The notes beneath the pieces were generated by a model, which did not search any database, was not told where the DNA came from, and was given only the letters and a program-made list of their open reading frames with translations. The translations under genes and the position numbers were made by a program. A stretch of 32,304 nucleotides of DNA from Streptococcus caballi DSM 19004 (GTDB lineage: Bacteria; Bacillota; Bacilli; Lactobacillales; Streptococcaceae). Each line of letters opens with the position of its first letter. Position 1 is the stretch's first letter. The stretch covers positions 1 to 32,304 of the forward strand of contig NZ_KB904077.1 in NCBI RefSeq assembly GCF_000379985.1. The letters run 5' to 3'. Shown in pieces: positions 1 to 5,985 of this stretch.

Positions 1-22
1 AATCCCCTCCTCTCCTTTTATT

Positions 23-39
23 CCATTGATATATCAAGG
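23..39. other. Candidate integrase core-type site in attP
   Basis: TTGATATATCAA at 26-37 is a perfect 12-bp palindrome, flanked by CC and GG. It lies about 40 bp downstream of the integrase stop codon and beside GCCCACC repeats. Tyrosine recombinases usually act on short inverted core sites flanked by direct arm repeats. The same palindrome recurs at 32235-32246 in the right terminal copy. The exact crossover point cannot be read from one sequence. Confidence 0.4.
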
Positions 40-50
40 TTTTGATGGTG

Positions 51-70
51 TTTGCCCACCATTTGCCCAC
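51..70. repeat. Candidate integrase arm-type repeats (integrase side)
   Basis: TTTGCCCACCATTTGCCCAC consists of two tandem copies of a TTGCCCAC(CA) motif. A near-identical pair lies at 32092-32111, on the other side of the att core in a circular molecule. Paired arm sites on both sides of a core are the usual layout of an intact attP. The function is inferred from position and symmetry. Confidence 0.45.
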
Positions 71-75
71 TGATT

Positions 76-1143
76 TTAAATTTTGTTAAAAATCTGTTTG
101 ACCTTTTGGTCATTTTTTTGTTTTAGTTTTTCAATTTGATGGGCATATGTTTTGAGAGTAATGTTTAAATTTTCGTGTCCAAGAAGCTTAGAGACAGATA
201 TTAAATCAACCCCTTTATATATCAAATAGGAGGCGTATGTGTGTCTTAAAGAGTGATTGGTGTAATTTTCCCCAGTTGCTCTCTTAATGGCCTTATTTGA
301 GGCGTTATTTGACGTACCGAAGCAGATACGACCTAGCTTGTTTTCTTGATAGTAATTCTCTTTATAGTTTTTGAGTATTTTTAGACTGTTTTGATCAATA
401 GGAACTTGTCGAATGGATTGTTCGTTTTTAGTTGGTCCGAAGTTCTGAGAAATCGAGTAGTCAAATGTCTTATTGATATCGATATAGCCATTTTCAAAAT
501 CGATGTCGTTCCAGGTAAGCCCTTGAGCTTCAGCGAAACGCAGACCAGTCACTCCAATAATGTAGGTGGTCAGGTAAGAGGCATGCCTGATTCTTGCTTT
601 CGCAAAGTTTAGGTAGTTTAGATAGTCATCTTCCTCCATAAATTTTTCAGCCTCTGCTTTACCAGACTTCTGTGCTTTGACAATGGCGCCTTCAGCGAAG
701 TTGTCTCTAATGATACCATCTCGGATAGCCATTTTACAGGCTCCTTTGATTTGATAGTGGAATTTTTCAAGCGTTGATTGTGCGACTGTCTCTCCAAATT
801 CATTTAAAATTTGTTGATAGAAGGTGTGATTGATATTTTTGAGTTTCTTCTCACCAAAAAAGTGTTTGATGTGTTTGAAGTTTTTAGTATATGTTTTCCA
901 TGTTTTGGTAGTGACGTGTGGTTTTTTGTATATTTCTGCCCACCGTTTATTATAATCAAGTACAGTAATATCTAGAAGTTCGCTTGAAACTGTACTTAAT
1001 TCCAGCTCAGCTTGTTGGGCTGATGCTTTTGCAAGGGCTTTGGTTCTAAATCCTCCTTTTGATTTCTCACGACGTTTGCCATTGATGTCTTGATAAATTA
1101 TCCTGTATTCCCATGCGTCTCCACGTTTTCTAAAAGATGCCAT
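76..1143 (-). CDS. int: Tyrosine site-specific integrase
   Basis: A 355-aa phage integrase for insertion at and excision from the host attB site. Residues 1-50 look like the AP2-like arm-DNA-binding domain of Gram-positive phage and Tn916-type integrases. Residues 60-160 form the SAM-like core-binding domain and 165-345 the catalytic domain. The full catalytic set is visible: Arg202 (TGLRFAE), Lys239 (TKN), His297 and Arg300 (NHSLRH), His323 (LLGH) and nucleophile Tyr333. The ATG is preceded by GAGG about 11 bp upstream. The gene points toward the att region, the usual attP-int order, and its last codons lie inside the terminal repeat. It is full length with no missing residue. Confidence 0.97.
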   Translation of the reverse strand: MASFRKRGDAWEYRIIYQDINGKRREKSKGGFRTKALAKASAQQAELELSTVSSELLDITVLDYNKRWAEIYKKPHVTTKTWKTYTKNFKHIKHFFGEKKLKNINHTFYQQILNEFGETVAQSTLEKFHYQIKGACKMAIRDGIIRDNFAEGAIVKAQKSGKAEAEKFMEEDDYLNYLNFAKARIRHASYLTTYIIGVTGLRFAEAQGLTWNDIDFENGYIDINKTFDYSISQNFGPTKNEQSIRQVPIDQNSLKILKNYKENYYQENKLGRICFGTSNNASNKAIKRATGENYTNHSLRHTYASYLIYKGVDLISVSKLLGHENLNITLKTYAHQIEKLKQKNDQKVKQIFNKI

Positions 1144-1144
1144 G

Positions 1145-1173
1145 TTGTTTTTTACCTCATTTTCTGATAAAAT
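1145..1173 (+). promoter_or_regulatory. Predicted plus-strand promoter behind int
   Basis: TTGTTT (1145-1150), a 17-bp spacer and TAAAAT (1168-1173) with an extended -10 TG at 1165-1166. It fires away from int into a gap with no plus-strand gene, toward a terminator hairpin. The match is good but no transcript is proven. Confidence 0.45.
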
Positions 1174-1179
1174 GGGTAT

Positions 1180-1268
1180 AGTAAAGAGGCCTACTGAAAA
1201 GCAGGTTTTTACTATACATGATTTACCTTACGCTCTCTGTCGCCAAACTGTCGAGCGTAGGGTTTTTT
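1180..1268 (+). ncRNA. Candidate small RNA between int and the membrane-protein gene
   Basis: The predicted promoter at 1145-1173 would start transcription near 1180. A perfect 10-bp inverted repeat (1176-1185 with 1208-1217) encloses a smaller stem, and an intrinsic terminator follows at 1226-1268. The result would be an RNA of about 90 nt with two hairpins. No reading frame with a ribosome binding site is visible. If transcription reads through, the RNA becomes antisense to the neighbouring membrane-protein mRNA. The family is not recognised. Confidence 0.35.
1226..1268 (+). terminator. Rho-independent terminator, plus strand
   Basis: A 10-bp stem with one G-U pair (1226-1235 with 1253-1262), a 17-nt loop and six Ts (1263-1268). 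On the minus strand the stem is not followed by a T run, so it can only terminate plus-strand transcription. No plus-strand protein gene lies upstream, which is the main reason to suspect a small RNA here. Confidence 0.65.
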
Positions 1269-1272
1269 ATGT

Positions 1273-1872
1273 TTATTCTAGTCCACTAGATGATTTATAT
1301 GATAGTAACCATGTATTGTCAGCTTGTTTCACAAACTGAAGTGAGACACTTTTATATTCAGAACCACCCATTGTGTCATAATCAACATATTTTGAGGTAT
1401 AATCTCCAGATGTTGATTCAGATGATGATGTTGGTTCACCAAATTTTGATACTACGTCGTTATAGTTGGCTCCACCAACCCCTGATACGGTATCTCCGAC
1501 AGACAAGGCATCAAAATCTGCTTTTGTCCACTTGAATTTTTTGTCGACCTCATTTTGTGATGAGGCTACAGAACTTTCAAAAGACTTACTAGTTTTATCT
1601 ATTGCTTTGCTTGCGTTATCTAATGCGTTGCTATACATAGATTGGGTAAAGAGAACGATAGCCATTGCTAAAATGGACATTACCAAACTTACAATCGACA
1701 ATGTTTTGTGTCTTTTTCTGTTGATGACAAGTGCAATAATGGCTAAAATTAGGGCTGGTACTGCAATAATAAAAGATACATTGTTTAACAATGGTATCCA
1801 GGAACCTAAAAGGGCAACAATTCCTAAAACTAGAGCGATAATCGCTAAAACTTTCTTTTCATTTTCTCGCAT
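1273..1872 (-). CDS. Three-helix membrane protein with secreted C-terminal domain, possible lysogenic conversion factor
   Basis: A 199-aa protein. Hydrophobic segments at about 8-28, 32-50 and 57-76 are followed by a Ser/Lys-rich linker (85-112). The C-terminal domain (113-195) contains the pattern DFDALSVGDTV...YNDVVSKFGEP, which resembles the small BamE/SmpA-like (DUF3862-type) lipoprotein domain. The start is fixed by AAGGAG 6 bp before the ATG. It has its own promoter and is separated from the abi gene by a terminator. Genes between int and cI are commonly expressed in the lysogen, so a role in superinfection exclusion or surface change is plausible but unproven. Confidence 0.75.
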   Translation of the reverse strand: MRENEKKVLAIIALVLGIVALLGSWIPLLNNVSFIIAVPALILAIIALVINRKRHKTLSIVSLVMSILAMAIVLFTQSMYSNALDNASKAIDKTSKSFESSVASSQNEVDKKFKWTKADFDALSVGDTVSGVGGANYNDVVSKFGEPTSSSESTSGDYTSKYVDYDTMGGSEYKSVSLQFVKQADNTWLLSYKSSSGLE

Positions 1873-1939
1873 GAGAGTCTCCTTTTCAGCTTTTAATGTG
1901 GTTCAGCTTTTGCACATCGTTTATCGGTTTATTCCACTA

Positions 1940-1966
1940 ATTATAATATTTATCAATGACCGTCAA
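1940..1966 (-). promoter_or_regulatory. Predicted promoter of the membrane-protein gene
   Basis: On the minus strand, TTGACG (1966-1961), a 15-bp spacer and TATAAT (1945-1940). It lies 70-90 bp upstream of the ATG at 1872. The spacer is shorter than the optimal 17 bp. Confidence 0.5.
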
Positions 1967-2025
1967 TTCCTCATGAGCCAACTAGTTCTTCAATAGTCAT
2001 ATTGTGCAAATCCCTTTAAAGTAAT

Positions 2026-2051
2026 AAAAACCGGCTGAATTATTCAACCGG
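2026..2051 (-). terminator. Terminator of the cI-abi transcript
   Basis: CCGGTTGAA pairs with TTCAGCCGG (2051-2031 on the minus strand, one G-U pair), followed by TTTTT. It stops the minus-strand cI-abi operon about 100 bp after the abi stop codon. The plus-strand side also ends in CCTTTT, so weak bidirectional action is possible. Confidence 0.75.
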
Positions 2052-2149
2052 CCTTTTGTAAATGTTGGATTCCCTTCTTCACGCACGCATGAAGCATAGG
2101 GCGCTGAACTGAATCAGTCTTACACGTACAATTATCATAACATAAAACA

Positions 2150-3040
2150 CTACCAGATTGCAATGATTTTTTGAAAAATAACGAACATTTTTACCAGAGT
2201 TATATTTTTTTGGTAATCTTGTTCGTGTCGTCTGCATCTTTGAAGAAAATTGCTCAGGTCATCTTTTTGGTGCCGAAAAACAGCTGATGAGCAGTAGGCT
2301 TTGGCTAATGCAAACAATGATAACAAATCATTAACTTTCTTATAGTTTTTATATTTTAGTAAGTCGGTTTTGGCTGCCAATGTTGTTACTGCAGCACTTG
2401 TATTTTTTAATTTATTATCGTTTTTAAAGACATTTAGGATAAATACACTATTATGAGCACATGCATTTCTAATATATCTTGCGTTATCACCAAGTTCATA
2501 GGCTTTTTTCAGTGATTTTGGCTTATATTTTTCATAGTATATTCCTAAAAATTTCATAAGACATCCGTAATCCATGTGCTCTATCAATACCCAATAGGGA
2601 ACGTTAGCTCTTCGTTTAAGGTACATATCGTTTTGATAGCGTGAGGCCTTGAACTTAAACCAAGTGATGTCGTAATATTTGCCATGATCTAGGTCTTTAA
2701 ATTCTTTGACGATACTATAACCATCCTCATTAGGGTTATTATCTATCTGTCGGCATAACTCTGCCTTGATGAAGTGCTCTGTGTTAATTGAAATATTTAA
2801 CAGTAGATTCCTAATTTGAAAGTCTAGGGATGCTAAATCCTTTAGATATTCAAATTCTAAATGTTGGTACTTGTCATCTTTTTTCTTGAAATTTTTTCGA
2901 AAGGCAGCTACCTTATAGTAATAGTTATTTTTGTCAATAAAGTTGATGGCTTGCCCTTTGGAACATTTTGTAAAAGTAACTCCTTTGTGTTCTAGATGAT
3001 TGATTAGCTCTAGATGGGATAGTTTCTTTTGCCTGACCAT
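2150..3040 (-). CDS. Abi_2 (AbiD/AbiF-like) abortive infection protein with HEPN motif
   Basis: A 296-aa protein with the pattern of the Abi_2 family: an N-terminal KG(V)xF region with DKNNYYYKVAAFRKN, a central helical part (FEYLKDLASLDFQIRNLLL) and the HEPN motif R191-N-A-C-A-H196. HEPN Rx4-6H pairs are RNase active sites in many defence proteins. AbiD and AbiF of lactococci stop phage growth by shutting down infected cells. GGGGAG lies 5 bp before the ATG. The gene follows cI with a 39-bp gap and no terminator, so it is probably expressed from the repressor promoter in the lysogen. A role in excluding other phages is inferred. Confidence 0.85.
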   Translation of the reverse strand: MVRQKKLSHLELINHLEHKGVTFTKCSKGQAINFIDKNNYYYKVAAFRKNFKKKDDKYQHLEFEYLKDLASLDFQIRNLLLNISINTEHFIKAELCRQIDNNPNEDGYSIVKEFKDLDHGKYYDITWFKFKASRYQNDMYLKRRANVPYWVLIEHMDYGCLMKFLGIYYEKYKPKSLKKAYELGDNARYIRNACAHNSVFILNVFKNDNKLKNTSAAVTTLAAKTDLLKYKNYKKVNDLLSLFALAKAYCSSAVFRHQKDDLSNFLQRCRRHEQDYQKNITLVKMFVIFQKIIAIW

Positions 3041-3079
3041 TTATCTCCCCTTCAACTCAAATACTCTTCATCAATATCT

Positions 3080-3853
3080 TTATCCCTCTCTGTAAATATC
3101 CACGACTTCACCGATGGTACGGATATTATCTTCTTCTGATAACTGGATGTTGTCAAAGTCTTTATTGAGGGATTCGAGGTGGTTGTCTTTTAATTTTTTG
3201 ACATAGTTTTCACCATTGACTTGAAAAATACCAATTTTGTTTATGTCAACCTGGTCTTTCAATTTGATAAAGAGAAAATCCCCGTTTTTGATTTTGGGTT
3301 CCATTGAATGACCGACAACAATAGCAATGGTGTCATACTCGCTCTCGTCTGGAATATCATCTGCGTAAAAACTGACCATAGTGTCATAGTCATCTTCTTG
3401 CCAATACCCCGTACCAGCTGATACTTTACCGGGTACAGATAGGCTGATACGTTTTCTAGTGTTGTACTCAGCACGCTTTTCTGATATGTTTGTAGCTTTT
3501 TCACGCTGCTCGGTCAAAAGCTGCTCAGAGGTTTCTAGTAGGCTATTTTTACGCTGGTCGTTTAACTGATTATAGTTTGATAGCAGGATGGCTTGGCGAG
3601 GGTCAAAGTTGATTAGGGTAGTTCCATCTTCATTATTTTTTGTAAGTTCTAAAAAATCATCACCCAATAGTTTTGATTTTGGAATATTAAATAATTTAGA
3701 CATGTGTTCAACATTATCCATTAAAGGTTTATTTCTTCCAAGTTCCCATGCTGAAACAGCTGTAGGTGCAATATTTAATTTTTCCGCTAAAAGTTTTTGA
3801 GTAAGCTTATTCAGCTTTCTATAATGCTTAATGTTTTCGGCAAGAGTAGTCAT
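3080..3853 (-). CDS. cI: CI-like phage repressor (XRE HTH + LexA/S24 peptidase)
   Basis: A 257-aa repressor. Residues 1-65 are an HTH_3 domain (recognition region APTAVSAWELGRNKP), and 70-130 form a charged linker. Residues 137-250 form the S24 self-cleavage domain with nucleophile Ser183 (GHSMEP) and a Lys at 219/220. An Ala-Gly bond at 146-147 (KVSAGTGY) is the likely autocleavage site. This architecture means RecA-dependent inactivation after DNA damage. GAGGTGA precedes the ATG. Its promoter overlaps one copy of the ACACTTCAAGTGT operator, so it should regulate itself. Confidence 0.95.
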   Translation of the reverse strand: MTTLAENIKHYRKLNKLTQKLLAEKLNIAPTAVSAWELGRNKPLMDNVEHMSKLFNIPKSKLLGDDFLELTKNNEDGTTLINFDPRQAILLSNYNQLNDQRKNSLLETSEQLLTEQREKATNISEKRAEYNTRKRISLSVPGKVSAGTGYWQEDDYDTMVSFYADDIPDESEYDTIAIVVGHSMEPKIKNGDFLFIKLKDQVDINKIGIFQVNGENYVKKLKDNHLESLNKDFDNIQLSEEDNIRTIGEVVDIYREG

Positions 3854-3876
3854 CTAATCACCTCTTTTCTACAATA

Positions 3877-3905
3877 ATTATACACTTCAAGTGTAAAGAA
3901 GTAAA
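3877..3905 (-). promoter_or_regulatory. Leftward lysogeny promoter (PL-like) of cI
   Basis: On the minus strand, TTTACT (3905-3900), a 17-bp spacer and TATAAT (3882-3877). The operator copy at 3881-3895 overlaps the -10 and the spacer. It drives cI and probably the abi gene behind it. Confidence 0.75.
3881..3895. promoter_or_regulatory. CI operator O1
   Basis: TACACTTCAAGTGTA, a perfect dyad around a central C, overlapping the leftward promoter. It lies exactly 60 bp from the identical core of O2. Confidence 0.8.
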
Positions 3906-3933
3906 GTTTTTTTGAGTTTTTGCAAAAAAAAGC

Positions 3934-3962
3934 TTGCAACTACACTTCAAGTGTAGTATAAT
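3934..3962 (+). promoter_or_regulatory. Rightward early promoter (PR-like)
   Basis: TTGCAA (3934-3939), a spacer of exactly 17 bp and TATAAT (3957-3962). The spacer is the operator itself, so bound repressor must block polymerase. It drives the plus-strand early genes starting at 4007. Confidence 0.88.
3940..3956. promoter_or_regulatory. CI operator O2, forming the PR spacer
   Basis: CTACACTTCAAGTGTAG, a 17-bp dyad with a single central base that fills the space between -35 and -10 completely. The same 17 bp recur at 5361-5377. Confidence 0.85.
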
Positions 3963-4006
3963 ATAGTCAAGGTCAAGGAAATGACCGAAGAAAGGAGGTA
4001 GGGCTG

Positions 4007-4105
4007 ATGAGCAGACACGGAAAAAAGCCGAAGCACAAGGAACTAGCATTCGAAATCAGTTTCCTAGGCTTCAGGCTTAAACTCAAATACTTAATCAAGT
4101 GGTGA
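4007..4105 (+). CDS. 32-aa basic peptide, first gene of the rightward early operon
   Basis: The ATG lies 7 bp after a near-perfect AAAGGAGGT at 3991-3999, the best ribosome binding site in the early region. The peptide starts MSRHGKKPKHKE and ends in a hydrophobic/basic tail (LGFRLKLKYLIKW). It has no HTH. It occupies the position directly after PR where Cro would be expected. The function is unknown. The strong initiation signal and position make it a likely real gene, although its coding length alone would not prove it. Confidence 0.6.
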   Translation: MSRHGKKPKHKELAFEISFLGFRLKLKYLIKW

Positions 4106-4201
4106 CTTGATTGAGTAGGGAGGCGAAAGCCTCCTCCCCTTTGAGGGGATAGGTATAGTTTAGCACATTGGCTCTATCTCTGCAAGAAAAGAGGGAAGAA
4201 G

Positions 4202-4357
4202 ATGAACTGGAAAAAAGTTTTATTTGGAGACTTGGAATGTACTAAAATCAGTAAAGATGGCAAAGTGAAAACTACCGTTAGGTTTGAAGGTGGTCTGTTA
4301 CCAGCTCTCTTAGTTATTGGGCTTTTCGGATTAGTTATTTGGTTGGTGGTGAAGTGA
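4202..4357 (+). CDS. 51-aa single-span membrane protein
   Basis: The start follows GAGGGAAG. Residues 1-32 are charged (MNWKKVLFGDLECTKISKDG); residues 33-50 form one transmembrane helix (LLPALLVIGLFGLVIWLVV). Its stop overlaps the next start as TGATG, so the two membrane-protein genes are translationally coupled and probably act together. No family is recognised. It is too early in the genome to be a lysis holin. Confidence 0.65.
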   Translation: MNWKKVLFGDLECTKISKDGKVKTTVRFEGGLLPALLVIGLFGLVIWLVVK

Positions 4358-4932
4358 TGGAAGAAGTTATTCAATCTATTGTTGCTGTTGGTGGTTTTGG
4401 GTATTTGAATTATTGGCTGTTTGTTAGAATTCGAGATAGGGATATTGGTGGAGAGTCAGATCGAAAATTTCTGATTGGCTTGATGTCATCTTTTGATTAT
4501 CTCATTTATCTTGTTTTTAGACACTTTTGTGACAGCATGCTTTGGTCTATTGTAGGAGCAATTATTTCTGCTATCATTTTCACTATTTCAGCTCATTGTT
4601 TTCTTGATATGGCCTATAACTTTAGCAATTGGCTAAGGGGAAAGCATGGCTTAGCACAGCAAGTTGATATGCACTTGTGGGACATGATGTTTAAGGAAGA
4701 TAAACCGAATCGATTTGTCATTGATTTCTCTGGTAATATTATCGCAAGTGGTGTTATTAAGGCTATAAACGGTAACTATGAAGAAAAGTCACTAATTCTT
4801 GCTTCGTTTGTTGGCTATAACGATGAAAGGCCTAGAACAGAAGCAGAACTAATGACTTATTTAGATGAAAATGATATTCAAAGTGACGTTTATCTTAATT
4901 TTGATAAGAAAATCAAAATCATTTATTTTTAG
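4357..4932 (+). CDS. Membrane protein of unknown function
   Basis: A 191-aa protein starting MEEVIQSIVAVGG. The ATG at 4357 overlaps the preceding stop; an upstream in-frame start at 4339 lacks a binding site and would overlap the previous gene further. Hydrophobic segments lie near 5-22, 42-56 and 67-90, and the C-terminal half (100-191) is soluble. The plan of membrane head and cytoplasmic tail recalls DUF6338-type proteins, but no signature is clear. It sits in the rightward early operon before the Cro-like gene. Its last bases overlap the end of an antisense small gene. Confidence 0.7.
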   Translation: MEEVIQSIVAVGGFGYLNYWLFVRIRDRDIGGESDRKFLIGLMSSFDYLIYLVFRHFCDSMLWSIVGAIISAIIFTISAHCFLDMAYNFSNWLRGKHGLAQQVDMHLWDMMFKEDKPNRFVIDFSGNIIASGVIKAINGNYEEKSLILASFVGYNDERPRTEAELMTYLDENDIQSDVYLNFDKKIKIIYF

Positions 4933-5029
4933 AAGGTTGAGGGAAACGAACCTTATCAGTTGTCTGAGCCGTCTGGCTTGTTTGACTATTCTTCATTTTT
5001 GGTTCTTTAATGGCTTGTTTTTTATCCAT
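4919..5029 (-). CDS. 36-aa antisense small protein
   Basis: A minus-strand frame with AAAGGAG 7 bp before its ATG and an extended -10 TGCTATAAT about 30 bp upstream. The peptide starts MDKKQAIKEPKMKN, ends in PQPSKNK, and is rich in Lys, Gln, Thr and Pro with no hydrophobic core, so it is probably disordered. Its end overlaps the end of the 191-aa membrane-protein gene by 14 bp, and transcription runs against the early operon. It could be a small regulator or antisense control. The function is not recognised. Confidence 0.5.
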   Translation of the reverse strand: MDKKQAIKEPKMKNSQTSQTAQTTDKVRFPQPSKNK

Positions 5030-5066
5030 ATCCTTGCTCCTTTCTGTAGAAATGGTGGTACATTTT

Positions 5067-5075
5067 ATTATAGCA
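5067..5075 (-). promoter_or_regulatory. Extended -10 promoter of the antisense small gene
   Basis: TGCTATAAT on the minus strand, a perfect TGN-extended -10. No convincing -35 is present. Transcription would start near 5060, giving a leader of about 30 nt. Confidence 0.5.
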
Positions 5076-5163
5076 TAAGGAGCAAGTGGCTAGGTTGGTC
5101 TTTTCCTTGGTTCGATTCCTCGGCTAGTCATGACGTCAAATATTTTAGAAAGAGGTGAATTTA

Positions 5164-5397
5164 TTGCAGAAAATGACTTTGAAATCTGCGAGAGCAAATG
5201 CCAATCTAACGCAAGAAACTATTGCTAAAAAACTGGGAGTTTCAAGAAATACATATAGTGATTATGAATCTTATAATGTTGCGATGAGAATTGACAAAGC
5301 TGTTCTCTTTAGTCAAATTGTGTCAGTACCTTTTGATGACATTATTTTTTTAAAACAAAACTACACTTCAAGTGTAGCTGATTTGACAAAGGAGTAA
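5164..5397 (+). CDS. Cro-like XRE-family HTH regulator
   Basis: A 77-aa protein from a TTG start at 5164, chosen because GAGGTG ends 6 bp upstream; the GTG at 5155 overlaps that site and the ATG at 5173 is too far away. Residues 5-60 form an HTH_3 domain (LTQETIAKKLGVSRNTYSDYE). With no peptidase domain this is the size of Cro-type regulators. It lies 1.2 kb from PR with other genes in between, which is unusual. A 17-bp operator identical to O2 lies in its last codons, so its own expression or a DNA loop may be controlled there. Confidence 0.85.
   Translation: MQKMTLKSARANANLTQETIAKKLGVSRNTYSDYESYNVAMRIDKAVLFSQIVSVPFDDIIFLKQNYTSSVADLTKE
5361..5377. promoter_or_regulatory. Distal operator O3 inside the Cro-like gene
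   Basis: An exact copy of the 17-bp O2 sequence within coding sequence, about 1420 bp from O2. No clear promoter overlaps it. It could act as a roadblock or in looping between repressor dimers. Confidence 0.75.
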
Positions 5398-5401
5398 AAA
5401 G

Positions 5402-5509
5402 ATGAGTGAAAAGAAAAAAACACTGCCAATCCAATCTCTAGAGATTAAGATTGACAATGAATCAAGTGTTCCACATGTTGACGAGAGTTGGACAACTCTT
5501 GAAGAATAG
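5402..5509 (+). CDS. 35-aa acidic small protein
   Basis: The ATG lies 7 bp after AAGGAG, which overlaps the stop of the Cro-like gene. The peptide starts MSEKKKTLPIQ and ends in ESWTTLEE; it is soluble with no recognised domain. It is the last gene before the first of the repeated AGAAAGGA-ATG signals that bracket the cargo blocks. Short genes of this type are common in the early regions of streptococcal phages. Confidence 0.55.
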   Translation: MSEKKKTLPIQSLEIKIDNESSVPHVDESWTTLEE

Positions 5510-5529
5510 AAAGGAAATATATGAACGAA
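5508..5529 (+). repeat. Repeated start signal, copy 1
   Basis: A 22-bp ribosome-binding-site/start-codon sequence (AGAAAGGA...ATGAACGAA). It matches copies 2 and 3 at 20 of 22 positions. Confidence 0.75.
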
Positions 5530-5682
5530 ATTTTTAGCCTTCGAGGACTTGTGGCGGTTGTTATTCTAATTTTAAATATCATTGTCATGGTGACGGATTT
5601 AGTCATTATCCGTAAACATTTAAAGGAACAAAGATTTTTAAATAGAGTGATCGATTTTTCGTTGGAGGATTTAAAGAGATAG
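5521..5682 (+). CDS. 53-aa single-span membrane protein
   Basis: The ATG follows AAAGGA. It starts MNEIFSLRG, close to MNEIFNFHG of the antirepressor at 7278, then has a transmembrane helix at about 9-30 and a basic/acidic tail (HLKEQRFLNRV). The shared start suggests that the DNA around the initiation codon was duplicated when cargo entered. Its end overlaps the end of the minus-strand gene at 5671-5985 by 12 bp. No function is recognised. Confidence 0.6.
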   Translation: MNEIFSLRGLVAVVILILNIIVMVTDLVIIRKHLKEQRFLNRVIDFSLEDLKR

Positions 5683-5985
5683 TGTGATAAGTGTGTGGAG
5701 TTTGACAATGTCAACTTCTGGGAACTCTAGTTTTTCAACATGACCATTTGTATAGGTCTGGAGGAAAAAATTTGCAACTGTGCGTTGGTTTATAAAATCA
5801 CGTACCTCACCGTAGAGTACGATAATTGTCTGATCTTTGTAAGATGTGAAAAAAGATTTGTTGGTCAGAATATGCTGAAATCTTTCAGAATATGGCTGCC
5901 CATGAATAATCAGGTTATCTATAGTCGTCCAATTAAGTTGATGTTTGACAGTCAGTTCGCAAAGTTCATCAATTAAGTTTGTCAT
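5671..5985 (-). CDS. Unknown 104-aa soluble protein of a two-gene reverse cassette
   Basis: Translated after the 141-aa membrane-anchored protein with overlapping stop and start (TAATG at 5987-5983), so the two products are probably partners made in similar amounts. AAAGGAC precedes the start. It has no signal peptide or membrane segment. The middle part (about 44-65: FFTSYKDQTIIVLYGEVRDF) looks like a beta-rich core. I recognise no family. The gene runs against the early operon and converges on a small plus-strand gene. Confidence 0.7.
   Translation of the reverse strand: MTNLIDELCELTVKHQLNWTTIDNLIIHGQPYSERFQHILTNKSFFTSYKDQTIIVLYGEVRDFINQRTVANFFLQTYTNGHVEKLEFPEVDIVKLHTLITLSL

Larger units (their letters stand above)
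1..95. repeat. Terminal direct repeat, left copy
   Basis: Bases 1-95 are identical to 32210-32304, and the identity runs exactly to both window ends. The repeat contains the last codons of the integrase gene, GCCCACC-type repeats and a palindrome. This is what a circular genome looks like when its ends were not trimmed. A true attL/attR pair would not be expected to duplicate integrase coding sequence. Confidence 0.95.

Noticed and set aside
1..95. Interpretation of the terminal repeats as attL and attR of an integrated prophage
   Set aside because: The duplicated part includes integrase codons and the integrase-side arm repeats, which would occur at only one end of a prophage.
4118..4148. 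Hairpin GGAGGC-GAAA-GCCTCC as a terminator
   Set aside because: The stem is good but only CCCCTTT follows, and a coupled early gene starts just downstream. It may stabilise or process the mRNA, but a terminator call is not supported.
5084..5125. 13-codon frame starting with a GTG after AAGGAG
   Set aside because: The spacing to the GTG is only about 3 bp, the frame is very short, and it lies over the antisense gene's promoter region.
5108..5130. tRNA-like T-arm (TTGGTTCGATTCCTCGG)
   Set aside because: Only the GGTTCGATTCC core fits; the T-stem does not pair properly, and no anticodon or D arm can be folded upstream.
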